Shown here piece after piece: positions 47,080 to 58,095 of a stretch of 64,000 nucleotides of DNA; the stretch's first letter is position 1, and every line of letters starts with the position of its first letter. A model generated the notes under the pieces. That model was not told the DNA's origin. It searched no databases and saw only the letters and a program-made list of their open reading frames with translations. A program made the position numbers and the translations under genes. The DNA lies in contig CM055316.2 of the NCBI GenBank assembly GCA_029255685.2, positions 82,582,861-82,646,860 of the forward strand, given 5' to 3'. This DNA comes from Silene conica. Its lineage: Eukaryota > Streptophyta > Magnoliopsida > Caryophyllales > Caryophyllaceae.

Positions 47080-49798
47080 TTTTTTTATTTCACGTCTCAT
47101 AAATTTAATAATATTCAAGTGTTACCCAATTTAATTTCAGCCAAAATAATAAGTCTTCAACCAATTTTAACGAGTATTCAATTTAAGTCCGAAACCGATT
47201 TTCTGACTTTCCTCTGTTGACACTAGAAATTTAGGAGGCTGGTTAGTCTGACCATAGGGTCCATCTGTGCCATTTACGGATATTTTTGATCCGGAAAATT
47301 AAATCCCGAGAAACGTGTATTATACACTTCGATTTGAACAGTTTCTGAAGTAGTATCGTACTGTCTTTCGTTTTCTCTTGATTTTTCTACCACGTAATTA
47401 GTGTCACTTCAAGAGTTACCCAATTAGATTTCGGCCAAAAATAACAAGTATTCAACAATTTTTAACGAGTATCCGGTTTACGCCCGAAACCGGATTATTT
47501 CGCACCGGCAGCCTCAAATGTCCTTAGTTGACACTAAAAATTTACGAGATTGCTTCGTCTGATCCTAGGATCCATCTTTGCGATTTATGGACATTTTTGT
47601 TCCGGGACATTAAATCCCGAAAAATGTGTATTATACACTTCGATTTGAACCGCTTTTGAAGCCGTACCAGGTTGTGTTTCGTTTTCTCATAATTTTTCTA
47701 GCACGTGACCAAGGTCACTTCAAGAGTTATTCAATTTGATTTTAACCAAAAATAACAAGTATTCAACCATTTTTAAACTAGTATTCGATTTACGCCCGAA
47801 ACCAATTTATTTCGCACCGACAGCCTCAAATGTCCTCTGTTGACATTAAAAATTTACGAGGCTGCTTAGTCTTACCCTACAATCCATCCGTGCGATTTAC
47901 AGACAATTTTGTTCCGGGATATTAAATCCCGTAAAACGTGTATTATATACACTTCAATTTGAACCGTTTTCGGAGCGGTACCGGGTTGTGTTCGTTTTCT
48001 GCTAATTTTTGTACCATGTGACCAGGGTCATTTCATGAGTTACCCAATTCGATTTTAGTCAAAAATAACAATTATTCAACCATTTTTTCGCGTTTTTAAA
48101 AGAGTATCCAATTTATGCCTTAAACTGGTTTATCTCGTACCGACAGCTTCAAATATCCTCTGTTGATACTCAGAATTTACGAGGCTGCCTAGTCGGACCT
48201 TAGGATCCATTCGTGCGATCTACGGACATTTTTGTTTCGGGACATTAAACCTCGAAAAACGTGTATTATACACTTCGATTTGAACCTTTTTCGGAGACGT
48301 ATCGGGATGTGTTTCGTTTTCTTCATGTTTTTTACCACATAAGAAGGGTCACTTCAAGAATTACCCAATTCTATTTCAGCAAAAAAATAACAAGTATTCA
48401 ACCATTTTTAACGAGTAGCCACTTTACGACTAAAACCGGTTTATCTCGTACCGGCAACTCCAAATGTTCTCTGTTGATACTCAGAGTTTACGAAGTCGCT
48501 TAGTCTAATTCTAGGATCCATCCGTGCGATTTACGGACATTTTTCTTACGGGACATTAAACTTCGAAAAACGTGTATTATACACTTCGATTTGAACCGTT
48601 TTCGGAGCCGTACGCGGCTGTGTTTCGTTTTCTCCTAATTTTTCTAGCACGTGACCAAAGTTACTTTAAGAGTCATTCAATTCGATTTCAACCAAAAATA
48701 ACAAGTATTCAATCATTTTTAACGAGCATCTTATTTACGCCCGAAACCGGTTTACTTCGCATCGGCAGCCTTAAATGTTCTCTGTTGACATTAAAAATTT
48801 ACGAGGCTGCTTAGCATGACCCTAGAATCCATCCGTGCGATTTACAGATATTTTTTTTGCGGGATATTAAATCTCGTAAAACGTATATTATACATTTCGA
48901 TTTGAACCGTTTTCAGAGCCGTAAGCGGCTGTGTTTCGTTTTCTCCTAATTTTTCTAGCACGTGACCAAGGTTACTTCAAGAGTTATTCAATTCGATTTT
49001 AACCAAAAATAACAAGTATTCAACCATTTTTAACGAGTAGCCGATTTACGCCTAAAACCGGTTTATCTCGTCCGGCAGCTTCAAATGTCCTAGTTGATAC
49101 TCAGAATTTACGAGACCGCTTAGTCTGACCCTGGGATCCATTCGTGCGATTTATGGACATTTTTGTTACGGGACATTAAACCCTGAAAAACGTGTATTAC
49201 ACACTTCGATTTGAACCGTTTTCGGAGTCGTACCGGGTTACGTTTCATTTTCTCCTGGTTTTTCTACCACGTAACACGGGTCACTTCAAGAGTTACCCTA
49301 TTCAATTTCAGCCAAAAATAACAAGTATTCAACCATTTTTTAAGGAGTATCCGATTTACGCCCGAAACCGGTTTATTTCGCGCTTGCAACCTCAAGTGTC
49401 CTCTGTTGACATTAAAAATTTACGAGGCTGCTTAGTCTGACCCTAGAATCCATTCCTGCGATTTAAAAACATTTTTGTTGCGGGACATTAAATCTCGATA
49501 AACGTGTATTATACACTTCGATTTGAACCGTTTTCGAAGCTGTACTGGGTTGTGTTTCATTTTCTCCTGATTTTTGTACCACGAAACCTGAGTCATTTTG
49601 AGAGTTATCCAATTTGATTTCGGCCAAGAATAACAAGTGTATCAACCATTTTGAACGAGTATCCGATTTACGCCGGAAACCATTTTATCTCGCACTGGCA
49701 GTCTCAAATGTCCTCTATTGATACTCAAAATTTACGATGTCGCATAGTCTGACCCTAGAATCCATCCGTGCGATTTACGGACATTTTTGTTGCGGGAC
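47080..49798 (+). repeat. Tandem array, about nine units of ~311 bp (left arm)
   Basis: The landmark CGTGTATTATACACTTCGAT recurs at about 47313, 47624, 47937, 48259, 48570, 48880, 49190 and 49502, giving spacings of 310-322 bp. Each unit also carries GTGCGATTTACGGACATTT, CACTTCAAGAGTTA and AACAAGTATTCAACCATTTT. Units differ at many positions. Short open frames starting at the same unit position are repeat by-products. The array ends abruptly near GCGGGACTACC. Confidence 0.9.
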
Positions 49799-50197
49799 TA
49801 CCTTCAAAATCGGTTATTTTTGGTCATTTTTGAAACGGGAAGATTTTTTGAATCGTTGTCTACAGACTCATTATATTTTTATAATAAAATATTGGATGCT
49901 CTGATTTTTCAAAAAACAACGTAGAATAAAGTATAAAACTAATTTTGTTTAAGCCAAACACGACCTTTAAAGTAATCTCAGCGTCTCTAAATACGTCTAT
50001 TTTATACCGTATGTTAATTTTAACACCTTGAGTCATTTTTATTTGATATTAGGTTTCTATGTTTGGAATTTCAAGAATTTTTATTTCGGGACCTAGTCGG
50101 CCTAAAAAAACCTAGATAATAACCTTCAAAATCGCTATTTTTGGTCATTTTTGAAACGGTGAGATTTTTTTCTGAATTCTGGTCTATATTCTCATTA
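49799..50197 (+). repeat. Second tandem repeat family, left portion
   Basis: Units begin CCTTCAAAATCG, then ATTTTTGGTCATTTTTGAAAC. Copies start near 49802 and 50122; the latter is cut by the Mutator element at 50198 and continues at 55980. A third copy starts near 56201. The period without the insertion is about 300-320 bp, similar to that of the flanking array. Confidence 0.75.
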
Positions 50198-50326
50198 GAG
50201 TAAATTAATAATTACTCCCACTTATAAACCACTTTTCTAAAATAACTCCCTTTTAAAAACTTTTTATTATTTTACTCCCATAAAACTTACTCAGGTTATA
50301 TTTTACACCCATTTTGACTATCCGGT
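50198..50326 (+). repeat. MULE left terminal inverted repeat
   Basis: This 129-bp repeat is identical to the complement of 55842-55970. It ends at CTATCCGGT, after which the two sides share nothing. Confidence 0.95.
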
Positions 50327-50669
50327 GACGGAATCCGTCAAATTTCAAATTTTTTGTTTTCGTGCCTAATTTTCGGACGAAAATACCCCTCTGCCTTCTT
50401 TTATAACATCAGAGCTTCTTCTCCTCTATTCTCCTCATTCTACTCCTCCTTCATCCCTCTTAATTTAATTCCTCAATCATTCCCTAATTAAGGTATGTTC
50501 ATCTTCTTCATTGAATATGTTTTCTTAATTTGTATAGTTTTCATCTTGTTTCCCCAAATTGTGTATTTATTTTTTGTTCGATTTTGGTGTTCATTACCAA
50601 TTTTCGAATTCCTGTACAAAATTAGGGTTTTATAATTTTGCATTTTGCTTCTAAATTTTAGGTACGAAA

Positions 50670-51114
50670 ATGTCAATGGAGAGTAGTTATGAAAGTAGTC
50701 ACCATAGTGTTGTTGATGAGCAGCCCAAGAAATGTTTATGTGGTGTCCCTGTTGCTATTTTGACATCATCTACCCACGACAATCCGGGTAGAAGGTTTGA
50801 AAGGTGCAAATTTTCGAACCCGTCAGCTAGTATGGTGGGTTGTCGCTGGTTTCGTTGGCACGATCGTGTACAAACAGAGTGGCAGAAAGACATAATCAAC
50901 AAGATGAAGATGGAGAAAAGAGTGAACGACTATGAAGTTGTCTCGTGAAATTCAATGGTTGAAGGATGATAGGAAGAAGCTTATGTTTGAGATTGAAAAC
51001 TTGAAGAACAAAGCGTTCATGTCAAAGTATGAAAGGGTTAGCTACTCCAAAGGCTTCCCAATGGCAATTGTTATTGCCATTTTCGTCCTCTTCATAATAG
51101 TATGTAGTAAGTAA
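50670..51114 (+). CDS. GRF-type zinc-finger, coiled-coil, membrane-anchor protein of the MULE
   Basis: Two overlapping frames. The first (50670-50948, 92 residues) has a GRF-type zinc finger: CLCGVPVAIL, NPGRRFERCKF and GCRWFRWHDR give the Cys/His ligands and the namesake GRRF. The second (50932-51114, 60 residues) continues as a coiled coil (IQWLKDDRKKLMFEIENLKN) and a C-terminal hydrophobic helix (MAIVIAIFVLFIIVC). Plant GRF proteins of this plan are usually one chain, so either a shift of frame has occurred near 50935 or there is a processing step I cannot see. A leader intron (about 50493-50662, AAG followed by GTATGTTC, ending TTTTAG) is likely. The function is unknown; GRF fingers bind single-stranded nucleic acids in other proteins. 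Confidence 0.7.
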
Positions 51115-51625
51115 TAGGTATTAGTATGTAGTGATTTGGATGATGTAATGTTTAAGAGTACTCTGATGTTGAGAAATTTGGTTTTAATGACAATGTTAAC
51201 AATAATTGCATCAAACATTTGTCGTTTCTCTCTTTTATGGTTTTTTAACTTCAATTGAATGATAGTATGTAGTGGTATTTACTAAGTAGGTATTAATATG
51301 TAGTAGGTAGTATGCAGTTCTTGGTCATAAAGTTTCTGCACATACATACTGCCCAACCACCAAAATTAACACTACAAATAAATGTTCCTGCACATACAGT
51401 CTGCATATTATTGTTGGACACACACAACCTTCATTTTTGATGTTAATTTCACACTGCTAATTAAAGTTCAGATACCATAAATTCTCTGCAACAGTCATTA
51501 CATTGTTCTCGATTGATCATAACTTGACCAGACCAACTTCAGTAACACAACAACTTCTAATTAAACTACATTGTTCAAAACAACATGAAATAATGCTAAT
51601 TAAAGTTCAGATACTAGACACTAAT

Positions 51626-54600
51626 TCAGAGCATGTTGTTGGAAGCTTGGGATAAGAAATCTGTGAATATAGAACTTGGAGATTGGTTTGATGTCGATGC
51701 AATGTTGGGTGCCTGGTTTGATGTGGATGCAGTGTTGTGTGCTGTTCTCCATGTTTCCTTTCTTGCATCCCTAGCCTGTCTTCTTTCCCTCCCATTCTTT
51801 GCCCATTCACTTCTACCAAGAGGCCTTCCACCAGGAGGTGCAGCTGCCTTTGGAGGTGCAGGGGGGTTTTTGCATGTTCTTTTGTAATGACCTGAGCCAC
51901 CACAGTTGCTGCAATTGTTGGATCTCTTCAATCTCTTCACTTGCTCTTCTTTTTCAGCAGCTGACTTCCTTCTTTTTTTGGATTTTGGCCTTCCTGGCAT
52001 GGTCCTCATTGCTGGTGGAAGTGGCTCTGGGAAACCAGTTGGTTCCCATTGTTTGACACCAGGCATAGGGGAAACAGAATGGGCATAGGTGAGCATGTAC
52101 CTCTCCTTCGAGTAAGCAGCATCAACATAGTTGTAGGGGTCCATTCTTTTCTCTAGCATGCATGCCATTGCATGAGGGCATGGTAAACCAGTTAAGTCCC
52201 AATGCCTGCACCCACATGATCTTGTGTTTAGGTTGACAACATACTGCTCCCCCTTTAGCTCAACCTCAAACTGACTATCATCAGACTGCACAAAAGTAGC
52301 AAATCTTGCCTCACCCTTTGCCCAATCCAAATACTTTGTCACATATGGCATCAATCTCTTATCATGTTTCCTTCCACCCTCTCTTTTCTGACAAATCCTC
52401 TGCATTACATACCTCCTCATCCATTCTAAGTGTGTGAGTATTGGTTTGTCTCTTGCCTCTTTCAAAACTGCATTGAATACTTCACACACATTGTTTAGGA
52501 GGAGGTTTGATTTGCAGTTTACATCAAAGGCATGCCTAGACCAATGCTGAGGGGGAATGTCATTCAAATATGCCCATGCATCCTTTGACAAAAATTCCAT
52601 ACCCTTCATTTCTCTCCTGAAATCAGCCTGCAATAATGAACAAGTATTAGTAAATTAAGTATCAAATAATAAACAAGTATTAATAAATTAGTAGAGTTGC
52701 TTGCATTTACCTGTGTCAGTGCTCTAGCTGCTGCCCAAAAGGTTTCTTTGTATAACTGCCCACTCCATCTCAATTTGAAATTGGACCAAATGTGCCTTGC
52801 ACAGAACCTTATGTTGGCCTTTGGAACCACAGTAGATAGGGCATCAACTAACCCTTTCTGCCTATCTGACATCAAAGTAAGGCCTTCTCCATCAACCTTT
52901 TCAATGTCATTGCTTAATAGCTCCAAAAACCATGTCCATGTATCCCTGTTCTCAACTTCTACCACTGCCCATGCTACTGGGTAGATATTGTTATTCCCAT
53001 CTAACCCAACTGCAACCAGACACATGCCAGGGTACACTCCTTTCAAATGACAACCATCAACCCCAAGTATAGGCCTACATCCTGTCTTAAACCCTTCCTT
53101 GCAAGCTTTGAGGCATGTGTAAAACCTCTTAAAGATCACAGGAGGCCTCTCAATGTTATCACAGACCACAAAAGCTGAACTTCCAGGATTATATCTGCCC
53201 AATGCTGCTGCATAATCCCATACCCGTGCATACTGGTCATTCCCATTTCCATGGATAACTAGTTTTGCTCTTGCCCTAGCCAACCAACACCTCATGTAAC
53301 TCACATGCACACCAAGATCCTTTAGAACATGATTTTGAAACCTTTTAATCTTCCAATCTAGATTGGTTCTCCAAAACTCCAAATATTTCTCAGCTAGGAA
53401 TTCAGAACCAACCTTTCTGTTGTAATTTGACATAACACAATTGTGTTTCAACCTCAACCCTCTGATTTGAAATGTCTCCTGATCTCTTAGCTTTCTAGCA
53501 TGAACTCTAAATTTGCAAGGACTCTCAACCCCACAAACACACCTACCTAGCTTAGATTTCTTCTTATTCCACTCACAATTACACCTATTGTAACATTGAG
53601 CTGTCACTCTGTCTCTTCCATTGTGTGAATACCAAAAATCATAGCCATTCTTCACACTATGTTGCACTAAAGCCTTCCTAAATATCTCAACACTTGGGAA
53701 TTGTAACCCTTTGCTAAGTTTTATATCTTTCCCAAAGTCACATTCAGGATTAAAAGTAGGGTACTGAAAATCATCATCATCAGATCCCTGAAGACTATTT
53801 AGCTCATCAGAGTCACAGTCCACATCTGATGTAACATTAACATCTAAATCATCAACCCCAACTAATTCTTTTTTTGAATTCTGTCCTTCAACACTTAAAC
53901 CATCTTCCACTCTCTTTAAAAGTGAAACACCCTCCTTCTCTTGGTTATCAATGAAACAGTCAAGGTTATTTAAACCAAGATCAAACTCATTCAAACCATA
54001 ATCAGTATCACTCAAACCTACTTCACTACCCTCAGAATCAGTGAATTCAACATCATCATCTCCCCCCTCATCAACCTTATTTGGCAGAGCTCCCTTTTTC
54101 CCTTTTCTAACTGTAGACCTCCCCTTCCCTTTAGCAGTTTTTTTCAACCAAGTTTCACACAGTTTTCCCTTCCCTTTACCAACAATAGTATCCTCTCTAC
54201 TTTCACACAGTTTTCCCTTCCCTTTAACAGCTTTTTTCAACTCAACAACTCTCTCCTCTCTACTTTCCCGGACCTTTCCCTTCCCCTTGACAACCTTTTT
54301 CAGCCCAACAACAGTATCCTCTACACTTTCACAGAGCTTTCCCTTCCCTTTTATATCACCCTTCTTCAGCTTACCCTTCCCCCTACCCTTTTCTGTCACT
54401 GCACTATATGCTTCTGTAACAAACTCTTCCCTTTCCCTTATCACAATCCCAGGATGAACACTACTCTCTTCAATTATAAACTCACTGTCCTCTTCAATTA
54501 CAGACCATGGATTAACATTTTTTTGGCTCCTCCTCACAGGCAGTTTTTCTTTCTTAACAATTTCTAGATCTGGTTGTTTTTCAGAGTTTGTAGTGTTAGT

Positions 54601-54720
54601 ATTTTTATGCCTAGGGCTTTTTCTAAGAGGCAAGGGTGATGTTGTATTTATGGTGGGCAACTTTTGTCTTGGTGCCTTAAATTGAAATGAATTATTAATA
54701 CTATTTTGGGCCCCCACCAC
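51626..54720 (-). CDS. MuDR-type MULE transposase
   Basis: Two exons, 54720-52711 and 52627-51626 (intron GT-AG, 83 bp), about 1,003 residues. In order: a basic low-complexity region with four or so KGKGKLCES-type repeats; an acidic stretch; a zinc-binding DNA-binding region (VTAQCYNRCNCEW); the DDE domain with GVDGCHLKGVY (D555), LMSDRQKGL (D619) and the MULE-specific C-x2-H in FCARH (C640, H643); a SWIM finger (CGCRHWDLTGLPCPHAMAC); and a C-x2-C-x4-H-x4-C zinc knuckle (CSNCGGSGHYKRTC). It cuts and pastes the element by its TIRs. All catalytic landmarks are present. The frame extends upstream into 55167-54730 across a single TGA. Confidence 0.9.
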
Positions 54721-54729
54721 CTGTTTTTT

Positions 54730-55167
54730 TCAAGATAAAGTACTACTTTTATCTAGAGAATCTATTTCCCCCTGGCCCACATTCACACTCACACTATCTA
54801 CTCTTTCTGAGACAGTTGAAGCATTAGATGCTTTGGTTGGTAAGGTTATCCACACATTGACAGTACTAGTAGTCTTACATACTGTTTTCACAATATCAAT
54901 TAAATCAAAACATGAAAGCAACAACACCCTCCCTTCTGGATCACGAATACTCCACATTGGTCTTCTATACCAAATCTCATAATCATCCCTACCAGTTAAA
55001 CTTCTAGCATAATTCTTAAAAAAATCAATAGTAAGGTTATCTAAGAGTATACCATGTTTAAGGTGAATAGCACCACCCAAGTACTCATATCTTCCTTCCT
55101 CCAACTCGAAGTAGCCACCGTAATAGGCACGCACAGTTACCCTCTTAGGATTTGTTTTGGAAGCCAT
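54730..55167 (-). CDS. N-terminal PB1-like domain of MULE transposase, separate or fused
   Basis: 145 residues starting MASKTNPKRVTVRAYYGGYF, the N-terminal domain seen on many MuDR-type transposases. It is in the same frame as the 54720 start and separated by one TGA and three further codons. Either the TGA is a recent mutation, or a small intron ending AAAAAACAG removes it, or the two chains are made apart. The leader upstream (55190-55640) is filled with AAACCCTAA motifs. Confidence 0.65.
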   Translation of the reverse strand: MASKTNPKRVTVRAYYGGYFELEEGRYEYLGGAIHLKHGILLDNLTIDFFKNYARSLTGRDDYEIWYRRPMWSIRDPEGRVLLLSCFDLIDIVKTVCKTTSTVNVWITLPTKASNASTVSERVDSVSVNVGQGEIDSLDKSSTLS

Positions 55168-55189
55168 TTCCTACAATATTATCACGACA

Positions 55190-55640
55190 ATTAGTATTGA
55201 AACTACAAAAAGATAAACTACAATTAGGATTCAAGCACCTAAATTAGGGTTAGAAACCCAGATTTGGGGATTTCCCGAATTCAGAAATTAAAAACCCTAA
55301 TTAAGAATTTCGAGAAATTAGGGTTTCACAATCGAAATTAGGGTTTCACAAACCTAGAATTGGGGATTTCCTAAAAATATAAATTAAAAAGACTAAATTA
55401 TCGATTTCGAGCCCAAAAATTAGGGGTTTTGAAATTCATAAATTAAAAACCCTAAATTATGGATTTCGAATCCAGGAACTAGGGTTTCACAATTAAAATT
55501 AGGGGTTTTCATAATCGTAAGTTATAAACCCTAATTTATGGAATTCGAACACAGACAAACCCAGAATTTGGGATTTTTAAAACCTAAAAACATGCTAATA
55601 ATTCAACTACAACAAAAAAAGGGGAAGAAAACTTACAACA
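55190..55640 (-). promoter_or_regulatory. Telo-box-rich leader of MULE transposase gene
   Basis: The motif AAACCCTAA, or its complement TTAGGGTTT, occurs many times in imperfect repeats of about 60-90 bp (GGGATTTCC, AATTTCGA and TAGGGTTTCACAA recur). Telo-boxes are known promoter elements of plant genes active in dividing cells and are also bound by proteins that recruit PRC2. Here the position is leader or promoter of the transposase. Confidence 0.5.
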
Positions 55641-55841
55641 ATGGCGAATTTAGGGGCGAAGAAAACTTAGAACAATGTCGAATTCAGTAATGGGTCGAAT
55701 TTTTGGGGAAAATTTTAGAGTAAAAATTGATTAACAGTGAAAATGAATGTGAATAGGTTAAGTTGGGTGAAAATGGAGGTGTAAGGGTGAAATAATGAAC
55801 TGAAGAGTCAAGGGCAAAATGGTCATAAAATACGACTTCTT

Positions 55842-55970
55842 ACCGGATAGTCAAAATGGGTGTAAAATATAACCTGAGTAAGTTTTATGGGAGTAAAATA
55901 ATAAAAAGTTTTTAAAAGGGAGTTATTTTAGAAAAGTGGTTTATAAGTGGGAGTAATTATTAATTTACTC
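55842..55970 (-). repeat. MULE right terminal inverted repeat
   Basis: Exact complement of 50198-50326 and followed by the target duplication TTCTCATTA. Confidence 0.95.
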
Positions 55971-55979
55971 TTCTCATTA

Positions 55980-56504
55980 TTTAATATAATAAATATTGGA
56001 TGTTCAATTTTTTCTCAAAACAACATAGAATAGAGCATACGACCTTTAAAGCAATCTTAACGTCTCTAAATGTGTCTATTTTAAACCGTATGTCGATTTT
56101 AACTTCTTGACTCATTTTATATGGTATTAAGGTACTACTGTGCGAATTTCGAAAATTTTTATCTAGGGCGCTTTTCGGCCTGAAAAACGTGGATAATAAC
56201 CTTCAAAATTTGCTATTTTTGGTCATTTTTTAAACAGGAAGATATTTTTTTGAATCCATGTCTATAGACTTATTATTATATCCTATTATAAATATTGGAT
56301 GCTCAGATTTTTCACAAAACAACATAGAATAATAAAATGTAAAACGTATTTTATCTATTCAAACACAACTAAAGTAATTTTAAGACCTCTAAACGTGTCT
56401 ATTTTAAACCGTATTTCAATTTTAATACCTTGAGTCATGTTTATATGGTATTAGGTTCATTTTGAGAATTTTTATCCCGGGAACTTGTCGGCCTAAAAAA
56501 TCTG
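55980..56504 (+). repeat. Second tandem repeat family, right portion
   Basis: Continuation of the unit cut by the MULE, then one further copy from about 56201 (CCTTCAAAATTTGCTATTTT). It ends near TCGGCCTAAAAAATCTG where the inverted array begins. Confidence 0.75.
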
Positions 56505-57770
56505 AATTAATACACGGTTTTTAGGCCCCAGGGGTCTCAGAACAAAAATGTTCGAAAATCGCACGGTTGGAAACTCGAGTGAGATAAAGCGGACACAAAA
56601 TTCTCAAAAACAACGGAGGACATTTGAGGTTTTCGGTATAATGTAAACCCGTTTCAGCCGAAAATTGGATAATCGTGTAAAAGTGATGTATAGTTGTTTT
56701 TGGGTAGAAAATCAAATAAGATATCTCATGATGCGAACTTAGACATGTGGTAGGAAACCGGAAGAAAAAGAAATGTGGTCTGCTACGACCTCCTGAATGG
56801 CTCAAATTAAAGTATATAATACACGGTTTTTAGACCTCTAGGATCCCGGAACAAAAATGTCAGAAAATCGCACAGATGGTTAGTCGAGCAGATAAAGCGG
56901 GCACACAAATTATCAGAAACAACAGAGCACATTTTAGATTATTGATATACTATAAACCAGTTTTGGTCGAAAAATCGAATAATCGTGTAAAGGTGATGTA
57001 TAGTTGTTTTTTAGGTACTAAATCGAATAAGAGACCTCATGATTCAACCTCGGACATGTGATAGGAAAATCGGAAGAAAAAGAAACGTGGTCCGCTAAGA
57101 CCTCCCGAACGGCTTAGATTGAAGTGTATAATACACGTTTTTTCAGCCTCTGGGGTCCCAGAATAAAAATGCCTATAAATCATACGGACAGTTCATCGGG
57201 AAGATAAAACATCCAAACGAATTTTCAAAATTACACAAAGGACATTTAAAGGCGTTGATACACGATAAACTAGCCTTTGACAAAGATTTGATACTCCTTA
57301 AATATAGATAAATACTTCTTATTTAGAGCTGAAAATTAAAAAGGTTAACTTATTGAGCGACCCAAGAAACGTGGTGTAGAAACTGGTAGGAAAATAAACC
57401 TGAACGGGTACGACCTACTCCCAAATGGGTGAAATTTAAATGTATAATACACGGTTTTCGAGAATTTGGGGGTCCAGAATAAAAATGTTTGTAAACCACA
57501 CGGACGACTCCTCGAGCCAGATAAAGCAACCACATAAATTTTGAGATTTAACAAAGGACATTAGAGGGTGCCAACACAGGATTAACAAAGATCGCACGAA
57601 AATGAGGTACTCTTATGTCTTATCTAGGTCTGGAATTTGAAAAATGTAGCTCATTGAACGACCCTTGACACGTGGTGTAAAACCTGGTAAGGAAAGAAAC
57701 ATGATCCGGTAAAACCTCCAAAATCTGGTCGAAAAAGAAATCCGTTAAACATTATTTGCGTGTAAAACCT
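56505..57770 (-). repeat. Tandem array of the ~311-bp family, inverted (right arm)
   Basis: The landmark complement GTATAATACACG recurs near 56509, 56812, 57125 and 57441 (spacings 303-316). Complements of GTGCGATTT, CATTTTTGTTC and AAATGTCCTCTGTTG are recognisable, so this is the same family as 47080-49798 in reverse, but more diverged. About four units. Confidence 0.82.
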
Positions 57771-57904
57771 TTTTTTTGAAAAAAAATGTGTAATTGTGGA
57801 GCTCCATTGTTGATCACTCTATCCTGCTGTTTTTCAATAGCACCCAAAAGTTGACTCTTTGAAAAGCCAATTTATTTAAACCACTAACAGACTAGCAAGC
57901 TGGC

Positions 57905-58095
57905 CACAAATTCTTATTTGTGACGGCAATATTCGTCGCGAACTTGCGACGGGTTAAATAAAATCTTTTTTGGAGATAAGGACAATCTTTTTTGTGATTT
58001 TGCATACATTTTCATTTTTGTTTTATCTAAACAAGCAGGTATACTTGACCCGTCGTAAACTTGTAACAATATACCCATCACAAGAAAGATCGTTT
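57905..58095. repeat. MITE-like repeat with CCGTCGTAA motifs
   Basis: It begins ACAAATTCTTATTTGTGACGG and contains GCGACGGGTTAAATAAAATC and GACCCGTCGTAAACTTG. It is a relative of 18437-18645. The stretch 58096-58690 is the 3' flank of the bHLH gene with nothing further. Confidence 0.4.

Larger units (their letters stand above)
50198..55970 (-). mobile_element. Young autonomous-looking Mutator-like element (MULE), 5,773 bp
   Basis: The TIRs at 50198-50326 and 55842-55970 are identical over all 129 bp, beginning GAGTAAATTAATAATTACTC. The target duplication TTCTCATTA is perfect (50189-50197 and 55971-55979). The element carries a MuDR-type transposase on the minus strand (55167-51626) and a small GRF zinc-finger gene on the plus strand (50670-51114), transcribed toward each other as mudrA and mudrB are in maize MuDR. 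Identical ends and a clean duplication imply very recent insertion. It interrupts a tandem repeat. Confidence 0.93.

Noticed and set aside
48261-49440. Repeated small proteins starting MYYTLRFEPFSE
   Set aside because: They begin at the same point of each 311-bp unit, are broken elsewhere in the array and match no known protein; they follow from the repeat.
47080-49798. CRISPR-like or centromeric array
   Set aside because: Units are about 311 bp without unique spacers, which rules out CRISPR; nine copies next to genes is too small and isolated to call a centromere.
54041-54457. Plus-strand frame of 138 codons rich in FPFPL
   Set aside because: It is the antisense of the Lys/Gly repeats of the transposase.
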